A DNA stretch of 64,000 nucleotides, taken from Isoetes taiwanensis. Taxonomy: Eukaryota > Streptophyta > Lycopodiopsida > Isoetales > Isoetaceae. The notes beneath the pieces are model-generated. The model did no database searches. It saw nothing but the letters and a program-made list of their open reading frames with translations, and had not been told where the DNA came from. Location: contig JAJEKV010000033.1 of the NCBI GenBank assembly GCA_021234155.1, positions 15,259,422 through 15,323,421 on the forward strand, in the 5' to 3' direction. The first letter of the stretch is position 1, and each line of letters opens with the position of its first letter. Below are positions 21,568-34,941 of this stretch, piece by piece. A program made the position numbers and the translations under genes.

Positions 21568-24500
21568 TTTTTTTCAATTACTCTTCTTCTACATATCAAT
21601 GCAACACGTCAACTCATGCTTACGAAACAAAATTCTCGCCTTCTTTTAATACTCACCTCAAAGGAAATTAGAAAAGCCTTGGTGTCTCAATTTAGAATCG
21701 CGAGAGGACGAAAAATAAGAACGACAAAAAAACAAGACTTTATTGTATATATTTAGACAATAATAGAAGAAAAATATCAACTAAAAAACAAATTATCATC
21801 ATAACCTATGCAACTTATTATTAAGACACAAAAAAGTATTCAATATATATTATCTATATATAGTTTTAAAAGCAAAATGTAGTTTGTGCAGAGCATCTCG
21901 GCCGTCAATTTCTTTTCCCACAACTTTCATTTTGGACCGTCAGATCATGACTATTCTTATTGTTAATCTTGGCCGTTAATTTCGTTATATTCTATAATTT
22001 TTATTATAATCCATTAGATTAAAAGCGGTTGGAAAAGTTGCGCCTTCCTTTTTGGCCATAGCCTCCCCTAATTTCATTTCTTCTCTGATATTGATGTGCA
22101 TGTGCGTTCTGTTGATCGCATTCGATATCTTCTTCCGCCATGGTTTGCCTCGGCCCCTCTTGTAAATCCAAACGCATTCCGACGAATTTCTTTTGACGAT
22201 TGCCTGCTTAACAACGGCAGACCTCTCAAACACAACGAGATTATTCGTTTCCAGTATGCTAACTCCTTCGTATACCCTCTAAGATTTAAATCGGCACAGT
22301 TTTGCTAGATCTGCGAAGGTCCTGATACTAAATTTTGATCTTTTACCATGTTTCGGTTTAAAAGATATTGGCATTTCGCAGAGGCAGGGCATGTGGGTTC
22401 TTCCGGAATTCCTGAATACCATCATTTGCAAGGATTGATAAACATTTGAAGACATAATCTGGCTTCTGGATAACAGGGTAAGTCCTAAATGCTGAATATT
22501 ATCTCTGATGTAGACAAGTTGGAGAACAGATAAGTTTTCATATTGATGTGGCCTTGCAACTATGAGAGTGCAACTATGAGAGAGCCCTAGGTTTCATTAG
22601 GCATGAGTTTAACTTCTGTATATTTGCTCAGGTTTTTCTTCTCTGTTCAATTCTATTCAATCGCATAAATGTTCTTTAAGGCATCTGGAATTTTTCTTGT
22701 GGATTATCTTCATGAAAAGTGATTACATCTGCTGATAGCATCATCTTCTGCATTGTGTTTATGCAGGCGGTCAAGGCAATGCAAAACTTTGGAAAAAGAA
22801 CCCACAGAGATGAGTTTGTGTCTGATGAAACTTATATGTGTGAATCTACTTAAAATTGATTGTTTTAGCAGTTGTTCACTTAAGTAAGGCTATTGACAGA
22901 TGCTGCCTTAGGAGGAAGGATGTCATAAAACGACTGCAGATCGTATTTAAGAGAAGCTATTTTAGCAAACAAGTTTATCTTGCTGAGCCTTGGCTGTGTG
23001 CCTTTGTGGCCTTTATATGCTAATTGACATATCTGGGTATGTATTATATGTTTCGAAGAAGCGGAGAGTAGATTTGATTACTTCACAGCTAAGAATATTG
23101 GATTATGGAGTGCAACGATTGCAGCACATATGTAGGATTTTGAAGATTGCCTTGCACGAATAGCCATGGAAGAATGTTCACATTGTAGTATATGTACTGG
23201 CAGGAAAGTGAACTTGTCATGTCAGATAGATAGACATGTGGTTGTAGAGGAGTCGCATCCTTATATCTTCTGCTTCATTTAAATGCCTGTATGGCGAAGA
23301 GCTACTCTGGCAGTAACATGATTGATACCCAACGTATGCCATTATCTTAGAGTTTCAAACAAAAGTGCTCTCATCTGCAATAGATAAATACTGTAGGGAT
23401 CGACCTATATGTTATGTCATCCACCACAATTACAAAATTTTGCATGTTTCTAAATCATTGCACATCCTTACATCACCAGGTTGAGCATATCCTGGAACCA
23501 TTGCCCCTTTTTTTGTGGATGCGCCTGCTCTGCTATATCTCCTGTAGTGCTACAGCCTTTGACTTTTTCAAGCTTTATCTGATTAATTACACCTTGCAAA
23601 ATATTGTCCTTATCTTGAATATTTATGCTGATGCACAATTGGAAGGGCATTGTATAAAGCATCAGACTCTAGATTTCCAGGCACCTAGGTGCATAATTGA
23701 AGATTTTCATGTTTGCCATGGAAATTTTCTTACGACCAAGAACTTGCTAATCATAGGCTTATCAGAGCGCAATTGTTGCATTTTCATTGCGAAGACTACC
23801 AAGAGTGAATATTAGAAGGGGCTGCATCCTGTGCTATGGCTAACTTGTAAATTTTCGTTGAAAATTGATGAGCTTTTTGCAATTGCTTGATATTTTAGCG
23901 AATAAGGTGAAAGCCATTCGAATATTGAGGGAATTGCTTACTACTAAACTTTCATCAGGGACTTTTCTTGCGAAGGTATGGACTTAAAACATGATTGCCT
24001 TTTTTCTTCTGTTGGTGCAATTAAATTGTAGCTAAGATTATATGCTGTCTATGTTGAAATATAGGAACCTTTTTAGAGCTGTAATCTACATCCATTTCAT
24101 TTAATGTTTTAATCATGCTGAATGGCAGCTCAATCTTCTTCTATTTCTCATATATTTTTGCAGCTCATTCTTTTTGTTTGTCATATTGGATATTTTTCAT
24201 AATTTCCCTTGACCGTCAGATACTTCACAAGTTTATATGAAGGGATAACTTGCACCACAGACGGTCTATTTTTGACAATTATCACTTTCTTTGAAGTTCT
24301 TTCTAAGAGAAGGTAATAATCTGATGCATTGTATATTTTTAATGTTGGACAAAAGAACAATGCACTCTTATGATTGTATCTTCTAAACTCTAATCCAATT
24401 GTAAGTGCAAGCACATGCAAATACAACATTTCTTCATAGCATTAGCCATATATAGCTTCAAAGTGACATCCCTTACCTGCAAAGTATATTCATTTTTAGA

Positions 24501-24980
24501 CTTCTTGTAGATTACTATATGAGCTCCATAGTCATGGATTTAAGCTAGATCATTAGAATCAAAATCAAGAACATATTGGTTTCAAAAGCATTCACAAGCT
24601 TAACTCCCTTTATAGAGAAATGTAATTCATTTGTAATGTATGGCATCTACAATCAAGGATTCTTAAACACTTTTTTTTTTTTGGAAGTCAATGCTTTGCC
24701 TGTAGGTATGGCATCTACTTGCAAAGCAATTTTTTTGAGATCAACATTAGGTTTTTATTTTTACGTTAGGGCTATTACAATATATTATTTGCATGTTGAT
24801 TGATTGTGCTAATCGTGTAAACTATCTTTGATAAAGTATATTGAGGCATTGACTTCTAAAATTCTCTATGGACAATGCAGCTTGTTCATTCACAAAAGTT
24901 TTTTTAAGCAACTCATTCACATCTTGATGTAACACCATTCACAATGTCATCCTAAATAGTTTTGATACACTTTAAACAAC
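21568..24980. other. Unassigned AT-rich region
   Basis: No gene is recognised. Small plus-strand frames at 22096-22308 (contains NPNAFRRISFDDCLLNNG) and 23414-23815 show no family signature. The region is not duplicated elsewhere in the window. Confidence 0.4.
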
Positions 24981-24988
24981 CATATGTC

Positions 24989-25112
24989 ATCTTTGATATA
25001 TTTCTACTCTTGTTGGGGTAGACTGAAGGTCTACGAATAGGCACTAAGCAGTAATCTTTGATATATTTCTACTCTTGTTGGGGTAGACTGAAGGTCTACG
25101 AATAGGCACTAA
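24989..25112. repeat. 65-bp tandem duplication
   Basis: ATCTTTGATATATTTCTACT through GAATAGGCACTAA occurs twice head to tail. Each unit carries the inverted pair GTAGACTGAAGGTCTAC, a potential small hairpin. Confidence 0.9.
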
Positions 25113-25449
25113 TAAAGTACTTTCATGCATCTTATGCAATATTCATATTATCTTTTGAATTATGCTTAAAAAAAAAGCCTCAAAGAACAAAGGGCACTTT
25201 TTTCTAGTATATATATATAAATTCCTATACAAAAACCTAAAGACATTTACACAATGCCTTCAGCGGAAAATCCTCCTAGAAGAACAAATAAAACTAGTAT
25301 TCGCAACATCATTACTCCAGTCTAAGGGGTAGTGAGATGAGGTGATAGTTTCTGGCAGATGTCGTGGTTGATATTTAGGCATGTGAAAGAATCCTGGTTG
25401 CGCTTGCTTCACCAAGTGAAATTCAATTGTATGATAGCCATTATCACCA

Positions 25450-26142
25450 TCATAGGGACCGGGTTTTGATAAGAATAATAAACCTTTCCAGAAGAAACAT
25501 CATTCGCTCCTTCAGGAATGTCTGCAATCCAATAATGCACATAGATATCTTTGTGCTCCAAATGATGAGGTTGATGCCTAGGCGGCACAAGAGGATGAGG
25601 ATGGGGATGAGGACGAGGATGGGGATGAGATTTGGGGTGAGGAGGAGGAGGATGCGGATGAGATTTGGAATGTTTGGGGTGAGGATGAGGACGAGGATGA
25701 GGTTTAGGATGAGCAGGGGACGGGGATGAGATTTGGGATGTTTGGGGTAAGTATAAGGATGAGGAAACGATTTGGGTTGTGAATGAGGATGAGGTATGGG
25801 GTGGTGAGGAGGGTGAGGTTGAGGATTGGCGATGGAGATGGCATTTCTATCAATGGCAATCAATGAGTAGAAGTTATTAGAAGGTACTTCCCAAGTTACA
25901 AATGATTCTAGTGCTGAAGCTCCAAATGATTCTCTGCCGGATTAGATCGATGGAGTCTTTGGAGCTAGAGCTAGAGTTGGAGATGTTGAGTTAACTATGG
26001 GCGTTTGTGTTGTTGGTGGTGTTGAGCTATTATCCTTACCCCAATCGATTGTAATGATTGGAGGATGAGCAATTTCGGCAAGAGGAACAAACTCCATATC
26101 TCTCACCACCTCATTGTGCATATATGGAAACCTTAATGTCAA
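25450..26142 (-). other. GATGAG-type array within a broken low-complexity frame
   Basis: On the plus strand, 25560-25830 is a degenerate array of GATGAG / GATGGG words. Two minus-strand frames (25450-25863 and 25942-26142) are in the same phase, separated by a stop at 25942. Downstream they read His/Pro-rich then Leu/Ile-rich low-complexity sequence. The upstream part is less repetitive (NEVVRDMEFVPLAEIAHPP, STPPTTQTPIVNSTSP). The plus strand instead reads an acidic EDEDGDEDEDGDE stretch. Further upstream on the minus strand an acidic FDDDDNDDNF run is open near 26190. This could be a decayed low-complexity protein gene; which strand coded is unclear. Confidence 0.25.
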
Positions 26143-27798
26143 GGAAACCGGATGTCTTCTTTGTTTGAGAAATTATCGTCGTTGTCATCATCATCAAACA
26201 TAAGGCTACAAGCATCTTCATTATTGCTTTGCTAGGCTACTTCGCTACAAACAACATTCTCTTCCAACTTTTATAGGAAGATTTTTTCTCTTTTGGGCCA
26301 TTCCATCTAAAGATGTTTCTTTGGCCCTATTATAGCTTCCAAGCCATTGAAGGAAAGGAACTGTTCCCTTTGGGAGCGAAACCTTTGAGTGATTCTCGGC
26401 AACGAGCAGCCAAGGAGGATGCAGACATCCAGGCAGAGAGCTACGAGGGTTCAATCCGATGGCATCTCTTTCAGGCCCCTGGAGTCAAGAAAACATGGCG
26501 CTTCACTTCAAACTGATAAAAGCAGCTGGAATTCTCGTTTCTTCAATCAGTGAAGCGGTATGGATAATTTTTCATTTAGCATAGGAATATTTAGGGTTCG
26601 TTTTGCAGCTTCTCCGTGTTGATATGTTTGGAGGGTTTGACATATGTATGTTAAATCTTCCAGATTCATACTTAGGAAGTTGAGAGGGGTTTTAAAATAG
26701 CTATATATCACCACGGCCCTTTAATTAGACTGCAATCCCATGCTTAATTTGATGCGAAAACCATGGCTTGCTTGGTGCAAAAAGTGAGCATTTTCTAACA
26801 AAGCTGCAGCCTAAGAGGTCATTTCCAAGCCTCCAGGTTATTATCAAGCTGTGTAAGGTCAAAGCATGGCAAGATGACTTGAAGTTAAATACTTGTTCGA
26901 CACTTCCTCATTGTAAAATGAAGCTGTCAGCCCAGGATACCTTGTACACTAAACTTGGCTTACAGAATTTTATTTGTCACAAAGAAACAGACATATATTA
27001 CTACCTGTAATAGTTCGTCAATAGCAAGTAGCACTTTTCACTCTTAAACACCAGGCCCAAAGCCTCGGCGGGTATCACAACCTTCAAAGCCTCAGCGGAT
27101 GAAGCCTTAGAGCTTGTCCATGCAGCCTTCAAAGCCTCGGCGGGTATCACAGTCTGTGGGAGAAGATAAAAGATTTGAGGACTGGATTTGGGCGATTAAA
27201 ATAACGATTCAGAGAGAGCAAGACTAATGTACCTCAATAGACAAAGATTATCCGTTTCAGCAGCTGAAATCGACTAGGAAAAAATGCGACTCCTAGTGTC
27301 TTCCAATCATGTTCCGTTCTTTTCATTTTATCCTCGCAATGATCCATGAACATGCTGATTATATTTCAAATCTACCTTATCCATTGTCTCATGGCGGGAT
27401 GGGCAATGCTTTTCCTTCAAGCAAGCAGAAAAAGGTCATGGCCATCCTCACATACCAACAGCAGTTCAACATCTCTTTTTTGCCATATTTTATGGCCCTC
27501 AATGTTATGTCGATCTCGAATAATCGACTCCATAGCCATTTGTCCATTTGTTTGTATCTGTTAAAAGCTCGTTGGCGTTCAACTCCGGACCGCCAACGAA
27601 TCTAGCTTGCACCTTCCGATGCTTCTTGAAGGGTCGATGAAGAACACTATCTTCTGCGCGTATTTTTGAGGTCACTATTGTTCTCAAATACTGCTGTGAT
27701 CTTATGCAACATCAGCTCCTTGGATGCGGCCTCTCTCCTCTCCGTAGCTTCTCAATTATCGTCCCCTTCCTTTTCTATTTCAACGTCTCATAGCTGGC

Positions 27799-27892
27799 CA
27801 TGGCAGAACCATGGTTCAAAACCATGGCAGAACCATGGCAGAACCATGGTTCAAAACCATGGCAGAACCATGGCAGAACCATGGTTCAAAAC
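27799..27892. repeat. CCATGG minisatellite, B2
   Basis: ACCATGGCAGAACC and GGTTCAAAACCATGG words repeat with a period near 47 bases (two complete higher-order units). It is cleaner than the B1 copy at 10115-10181. Confidence 0.8.
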
Positions 27893-29236
27893 AAGAAGAG
27901 CGGCGCAGAACCTCCAAGGAGTAAAAAATGGAGAAATAGCAGCAGAATGTGGCTTCATTTTGTTGCTACATTTTCATCGAAAGCAGTCATAGTTTTTTTG
28001 GCAGGTTAATTCCCGTTTCCCCTCTTCCCACTATTTTTTCCTGTTTTCCCTGTTCACATCTATTTTGTGTGTCTATCTGTAATCGATTATTATTTTGTTT
28101 CAGTACATTGGTAGGAGATGCATCTTCCAGTTTGCAGAGTTTTGTAGGCAAGTCGGGGAATTTATACATAAGCAACAGGCTTTATTGCATGATATGCATT
28201 TTTTCGTCCCCGACTTCTACGTTTGATGCATGATGGTGAGATTCAATTATTTTCTTGAGATAATCCCAGTGTTTTTCTTCGTCCCGACTTCTATGTCGAG
28301 TTGGTGATATATTTGATGAGAAATATGCACCTCAAACTAAGAATAATAAGGGCAGATTATATCTTACTTAGGTACTTTATGTTGCACCGTTTTCTACTAT
28401 GGAATAATTCTTGCTAGAACCAAGCTCTTTCAATACACATGATTCTTTCAATAATGCTTTTGTTGAATGTGAAAATATTTCAAGGATGTTGCCATGTTTG
28501 TCTATCTATTTGGTTACATGTTGCTTTTGGGGCATTAAATTGTATAATGACATGCTAACTTATCTTTGCAGAAAGCACTAATTATGCTGGTTCATGATGA
28601 TTTTAATGGATCCGATCTTGGTTGTATTGGAAGGTAACAAAGATTAACGAGCATTAATGACCTGAGCAATTCTATCGATTTGTCTCAATTCTTCTCATTA
28701 GTATTTATAGGCTAATAGTTTCCTAGTTGTCCATCTGCAATTTATCTATTTTAGTTCTTCGTTTGTTCTACTTGAAAATATGTCTTGGCCAGTAGTTACG
28801 CATTACAATGTATCAATGCACTTGCATTTGATTCTTTGATTATTTTCAGTGCTTATATGGCTTTCACTTTTTTATTGTAATGCATCACATCTTTGCAACT
28901 GTGTTATTTTTGATGAGTTCTTATCTGTTGATTCCACTTAATCCATTCTTTCCGAATGCGTCATTTTTATTGATTCTTGACATCCTACGCATCAGGTCTG
29001 GGTGCCTTATGTATCTGAGTTTGAGACGTTTGAATCCATCCTGGAATGCATCTGCAAGAAATGCAGTTGCAATGTCTATTCAAAATGGTCTCATTGCGAT
29101 GTGCTTATTTTGATTTGTTTGCATGAATGACACGATCATGTTCTACATGTGAGGTTGACCCCTATTATTTTAATCAGGTAGTAGATGCTAGGTAGTAGAT
29201 GCTGCTTTCCTCATTCTTCGTTTCATATTCATCCTT

Positions 29237-29446
29237 TTGATAGAAACCAAAACGGTACTTGATGAACTATCAAGAAAAGAGCAATTTATAAGGAAAGAGC
29301 AATTAGAAGTTCGGGTTCTTGCTTGCTCATGTTCCATCACAAAAGCTATGTTTGAGGTAAATAGTTTATTTTCTTTGTTGCTATTTCTTATCGTGCTCTG
29401 TTTCCAAATCTTCTGCAGTCTATGGAAGAGATGTTCTAAACTGTGA
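29237..29446 (+). CDS. Small unrecognised frame with a hydrophobic segment, B2 (69 aa)
   Basis: Second copy of 11516-11746: the same charged half (DELSRKEQFIRKEQLEVRV) and hydrophobic half (LFSLLLFLIVLCFQIF). It terminates early because AAAGCTG in B1 is AAACTG here. Function unknown. Confidence 0.2.
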   Translation: MIETKTVLDELSRKEQFIRKEQLEVRVLACSCSITKAMFEVNSLFSLLLFLIVLCFQIFCSLWKRCSKL

Positions 29447-30250
29447 TTTCACAACAATTTTCTTGACTACAATCCATCCTAGAATGGTAAGTTGACAAGC
29501 ATGTTTGAAGCTACCAAGATGATATGCATTTCTTATATGTTGGCAAAGAATTGAGCTTTTCAACTATAGACTGTTTACATACATCTACATCGATTATGAA
29601 GCTATGGCTATGCTCAAAATCCTGTGCTTCCAAACCGATCCGCACACAGCAGACCAGCCACAAGCCGATCTCTCAAAGCTTTACCCCAGGCAGATGCTTC
29701 ACCTGCCTGCACGACTCCCTCTGTTCAATTATTAATTATCAATATGGCATGACAACAATTCCAACAATAATTCTCAAGGACAGCCAATCATACAAAGCCC
29801 GTTTCTAATTTCTTAGAAGGGGTTTCTGACCTACTGTGTTTTGTGGTATGAACAAGAGGCCATGGCTTTTGTGCCGTCCAGCAGAGCATTAAAAAGCCTG
29901 AGTGTCGCCATGGAAAGCTCTGCAGAGAAGTAGCATTTTTCAAATGGACTGCATTTTTCAAATGGATCTAAATGTACGTGCCCGCTCGGGGATTTAAACA
30001 GAAACTATGTTCGTTGAACGGCCCAAATAAAATTTCAAATTCTTTTGTATGGATTTCAATAAAGCACTATCAAGTATTTCATACTTTGGTAAATGAAATG
30101 CTTCATATATTGCTCATCAAGTTGCTAAATGCGTTTTCAAATCTTGCTTCTCTAGTAAGTAAAACAAAAGGAAAGAAAAGAAGCGTGTTAAAGAAATAAC
30201 AGAGACGAATTTCACAAATTTACTAAAAAAGGAATATACTTAAAGAAGAT

Positions 30251-31007
30251 AATGTGTGCACGATCAACTTCCGTATGTTTATAACATAAGATTCTTAGTT
30301 GTTTTTAAGTGTATTCTTAAAAAAAGCATGTATTAGGGGAAAGGAAGTAACAAGTCGAAGGTTGAAAAGTAGAAGATGGTGGTCGGGCATGTGAGTTAGG
30401 AAAGGAAGATTTGAAAAGATTCGACCGCTTAGTTTTGATTTGGCTTATTTGGCTTAGTTTAGAGGGTTGAATTGAGGTCACGCGGGTAGATCGTGGTGTT
30501 TACAGCCATGGTGATGGATGCCATTTGGTATGGGCATTTGCTTTGACCGGGTCTTGCAACCATATCATCTATAGGTGCAAGTGGGACTCTACAATCATAT
30601 GAAAAAGAAGGTCCCCTCGATGCCGCGGTTTTGGAAGTGGTTTCCAATCCTCCGGGCCGATTTGGGCGATTTGGGCAAAAGATCTCGAATGCGTGGCCTT
30701 GTTGTGTGTTTAGCCTTGTTGGGATGGTAGATCCGTGTGGATGTCCATATGCCGCCAGGACCATGGTGTACCGTCACAAATGTTCTTGTTGTGATGAATA
30801 AATGGCGGTTTTTTGTCTGCCATTTGGCACTATGGACACTATAAGCATTTGAAATCATCCACGTTTGTGATTTTAAACAATGGGTGGGATATTTTATGGG
30901 GTCAATTTGACCCCCGGGTTGATCTGGTAATCGGGCCCGGATTTCTCCAGACAACATATTCTATGGAAGGTGCCATCTTTGGACGGCCAAAAAATAGAAG
31001 GAATAGA
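30251..31007. other. B2-specific insertion (~757 bp)
   Basis: B1 reads continuously from TTAAAGAAGAGAATGAGTG into AATAAAATAAAG at 12530-12560. B2 diverges after TTAAAGAAGA and resumes at GGTGAATAAAAT. Left AATGTGTG and right AATAGAGGTG may be a decayed 8-9 bp target duplication. No terminal inverted repeats or recognisable gene are seen. Frames of 101-120 aa on the minus strand show no family signature. Confidence 0.5.
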
Positions 31008-32005
31008 GGTGAATAAAATAAAGAAATTGGCCGCCTTGTACTTTGTCTTTCAAACCACAAACTAAAAAAGAAAAAGAAAAAACCTAATTTCTAAGATTCC
31101 AAAAAAGTAATAAAGCAAAATTTTGAAATCCTTGTTTTGGTGTGTTATGGGAGCTGTATGCTTAATGGTTCATATGTCATTCATGTTTTTTGAATTATTA
31201 TTTTGACCACAAAAAAATAAGATCTCTCATAACACACCAAAACAAAGATTAGATGTGATACGCAAAACAAGAATAATAGCAAAAAAAGACAAGGGACAAC
31301 TGTGGGGAGCACGGCGAAGAAGAATCTTGTCGCTACCAACGCACTCAATCGAGGGTGGGCTAGGGTCGAAAGGTGTAGCATGGGCTTAGAAAGGAATGGC
31401 CAAGACAATTGAAATAGCCGATGAAGCAAATGAAGGCCAACACCTCCAAACCTTGTTAGTACTTGCTTTGGATCCACGCTATACGCATATTCAATGCACC
31501 AATTTCATCAACGACAAAGATGACCTAGAAAACATATTCTTGGATCAATCCAACGGTAGCCAAGAAAACGAAGAATTTGACACGAGAGGGTGGGTGATCT
31601 TGCTCCCATCAATACAACAAGTTTTGTCGAGGAATTAACCACATGTCTTGATCCAGCTTGACTCTCCAAAGGTCGATGGCGATCTAACAGACGTGGAAGA
31701 ATAAACAACTTGTGAATAAAACAATAAATTTTGTCATTTCATTTGTATCTCTCTTCATTTGTTATTTTCACTGCATAAAATTACATAATACTTTGAGAAC
31801 CATCTAAGGTTCAAGAGTTTTTAAATTTAGGCGCAATCACCAACCTTAGTGCCTCGAGAACCCGCAGAACCTTCAATGGGCTTATTAAACTCGACGCCGC
31901 TTTGTCTCTCTCAAGATCTTTGCAAAATCTTGCTCAAGGGATCTTTACGCATGAAGGGGTCAAACGACGACAGACTATTCAAGAGCCCATCAAAATGAAG
32001 TAGAT

Positions 32006-32813
32006 TCACAAGATACATGATCCACTCTTACAACAAGATTTCCAAGAATTCACCGTGCATTCATCTCTTTGTGCAATAGAGCTTAGCAAGGAGCTAAGTT
32101 GTATTGATCCTAAGAGACGAATGCAAGAGGCATGTGGAAACCTCGCTGTGACCAGAGGGAGGTAACGCTGAAATGTAGCCATTTCGTTTCGACCATTGTG
32201 CTTTGTAGTGAGAACAATGATTCCAACTATAGTGCCCAAGGTAAGTCCTGATGCCATTGAGATATTACACTGGAGCATTGAACGTGGAGAGTGCATATAA
32301 GAACTTCGATGGTCTTGCAACCTCTCTAAATAATGGAGCCTAGAAAGTGACTACACCACATTGATCCAGAGAGGCAGAGAAAGAAAGATTGGGAATTCCA
32401 GTTGCTTTCAACTTGAGATACTTAAGATTGTCGATGGCTCGTTCCTAGAATTCAGGAGCAATCGTTGACCTTAGTGGCTCGAGAACATGCTGCCTTCCAT
32501 GGGCTTCTGAACTCTGACACTATTTGTCTCTTCTCGTGTTGCCGAATCTTGCTGTGAAGGGATCTTTGCGAGCGAAGGGGCCAAACCATGGCAGACCATT
32601 CAAAAGCCCGTGGAAGAGAAGCAGGTTCACAAGATACATGATCCACTCTTGCTTCCAACTGCATGCATATTCAAGTTCAATGACATCTGTCCCTCGGACA
32701 TCATGACCTTCTTTGCAATGGGTACCATGGTTCCACCATAGATTCCAAAGGGAAAAAAGCCTGACCAGATGTCTAGATATCATTGACCTAGCACGAAGTT
32801 CTAAGGTTATCAT
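32006..32813 (-). pseudogene. Unrecognised membrane-protein-like fragments, B2
   Basis: Counterpart of 13953-14764: MASGLTLGTIVGIIVLTTKH in the downstream frame and WIMYLVNLLLFHGLLNGLPW in the upstream frame, with multiple small indels between the copies. Function not recognised. Confidence 0.25.
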
Positions 32814-33673
32814 GGACCATTGCAGATTCTTTTCTCTTCTCGCACGGAACCATTGTTTTCCAGATACAAGATTTTATGATATTTCACACAATTGAAATGC
32901 AATTTATGATTTGAAATGCAATAAATTGTGTGAAGTATCATAAATCTTACAAGACTTTGTCGCGGCGGCGATCGCCACCGCTAGTTGTTCTTTTTAGTGG
33001 ATGCATATGTGTACAAACAACTAAAGAAACAACTAAGTTTTCATATTACCGCGAAAGCATCGCCGCCGCTAGTTGTTCTTTTTAGTGGGTGCATATCTAG
33101 CATAATAACATGGGGTTGGTTTTGTATTTTTGTACTATTTTTCCTATGGTTTTCATATGATTTCGAAAACGTATTGCATGGGAACTACTAATTAGTATAT
33201 CTAGAGTGCATATACGCCTACATTAATTTTAGTGTTTTTTGTTCAATGGTTTAGACCCATGGGCCATGTTGTATTTTTTTTTTCAATTAGCTTATTCAGA
33301 CTCCTTCACATGCAACCCTCGAGCCATTTAGAAATAGGGTTTGCTAGCGGAAGGCACAAATTCTGCAGAGGTGGAGCACTGTCTATGGTGCTTCAGTAGG
33401 CTAGAGCAAGCATCGAGAACAAGAAGGCTGGAGCAAGCATCAGAAAGAAATGAATGTTCAACTTGCAGAAATGGGTGTTTCTTTTATGTCGAGCTATGAT
33501 GCGCCAGGAAACCCGGGCGGCCTGTTTTGGTATTCTCGCAAATAATCGGTCTTTGTAGCTATCCGATTCGTTTTAGTTCCGTAGGCATTCACCTCCTTTC
33601 TCTTTTTGCAAAGGTAGGCCTCTTTTAATTTGCCATCACTAATAACCTGTGTACATATAATACTTTAGAAAAG

Positions 33674-34452
33674 ATGTGTGAGCTTTTGGAGGAGTACTCC
33701 AAGGCTTTGATCCGTGTAGCGGATAATGTTGGGTCTACTCAAATGCAAAGAAATCAGGAAGGGTTTAAGGCCGAATGGTCGTACTTATGGGGAAGAATAC
33801 CATGATGAAAAGAACCATTCGAATACGCAGAGAAAACCGGAAAACGGCTGTTTTGAACTGATATCTCTTCTCTTGGGCAACGTGGGACTTATTTTTACAA
33901 AAGGGGATCTAAAGGAAGTCGAGAAGAAAAGTACAAGGTGGGTGCACTGCCGTGTTGGGCTTATAGCCCCAATTGATGTGACCATACCTCCTCCGGAAAC
34001 ATGAGGGCTTGATCCTTCTCAAACGTCCTTCTTCCATGTTCTTAACATTCCCACAAAGATTAATAAGAGAACTGTGGAAATTGTGTCCAATGTGGATCGA
34101 TTAAAAAGGAGATAAAGTTGGTTCATCTGAGGCAACTTTGCTTGCAAAGCTTGGCATTCGTCCATTTTCTTATGGTTCAGTTTTTGATCCTGCAGTCCTT
34201 GACTTGACTGAGGATGATCTGATGGCTAAGTTCTCTTCTGGTGTTTCAATGGTGGTTGCATTGTCATTGGCGATAGGATACCCTACTTTGGCAGCACTGC
34301 TGCTCATTTCTTCGTCAATTCATATAAAATGTTCTTTCGGATTTGCCCTTGCAATGTAATATTCATATCCACAAAAGCGCATCAAGTTAAATAATTTTTG
34401 AAGGATCCCTCCAAGTTTGCTGTTGCTACAGCTCCAGTTGCTGTAACTGCTG
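33674..34452 (+). pseudogene. RPP0: 60S acidic ribosomal protein P0 pseudogene, B2
   Basis: Same P0 retrocopy as 15613-16402, broken in different places. The 5' half has several one-base and two-base losses relative to B1 (around 33774, 33820, 33855 and 33925). The 3' half is better preserved than in B1: [20 protein letters not shown] then [20 protein letters not shown], and PSKFAVATAPVAVTAG near 34410-34452. Like B1 it lacks the ten residues normally found between SYG and SVF, so that gap is ancestral to the duplication. One codon is a stop (TAA where B1 has GAA, giving VKEFLKD). It ends at a GTGAGT and passes into the Deg exon. The two copies together cover P0 from about residue 18 to the alanine-rich hinge. 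Confidence 0.9.
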
Positions 34453-34462
34453 GTGAGTTCCT

Positions 34463-34564
34463 GTTGAGTTTGGAGTATTACCACGTTTGCAGGATGCTGT
34501 TAATGTAGTTGGCTATCCAATTGGTGGCGACACAATATCAGTTACAAGTGGAGTTGTTTCTAGA
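34463..34564 (+). pseudogene. Deg-type protease exon fragment, B2, part 1 (interrupted)
   Basis: Reads [19 protein letters not shown] then [15 protein letters not shown] in a single open frame, the conserved segment ahead of the catalytic serine in plant Deg/HtrA proteases of the Deg2/Deg9 type. The exon is split inside an arginine codon by the 8.4-kb transposon and resumes at 42937. No catalytic triad residues are included. Confidence 0.8.
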
Positions 34565-34589
34565 AACAAGATTGCGTATTAAACGGGAG
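34565..34589 (+). repeat. Left terminal inverted repeat of E1
   Basis: AACAAGATTGC..TTAAACGGGAG pairs with 42912-42936. A second AACGAGAG-type word follows at about 34600, a subterminal direct repeat. Confidence 0.85.
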
Positions 34590-34941
34590 CAAATCATCGA
34601 AACGAGAGCAAAAGGAATATTCCTCAAAGATTCCTTTTTTTTTTTTACAAAAAGGGGGTAAAACTAGGTTAAAAAAAAAAAGATGCATGAAATTCTATTT
34701 TGACCCCCCCCAAAATGACTAATTTTTTTGTGCAACCAAAGAATTGACATTTTTAAAGTGTCACTTTTCTTAGCAAATAGAATGTTCTTGAAGTATATTT
34801 TACGAGAGAATCTCTAATTTCAGAGGATAAAATATTTAACAAAAAATTGAAGTAAGTCCGTAACTGAAACTGTAGTATTCTCAAAATTTGAAGATAGAAT
34901 CTTCATATTCACATGCAAAATTTACAGTCTTTTTCTAAGAC

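Noticed and set aside
23414..23815. 133-aa ORF
   Set aside because: No family signature, no splice context and no conservation visible within the window. Chance openness in AT-rich DNA is likely.
25427..25863. Met/Arg-rich (plus) or His/Pro/Leu-rich (minus) proteins
   Set aside because: Translations of the GATGAG microsatellite-like array; not reported as genes.
30459..30957. Minus-strand ORFs of 101-120 aa in the B2 insertion
   Set aside because: They overlap in different phases, no conserved motif is seen, and there is no supporting copy elsewhere.
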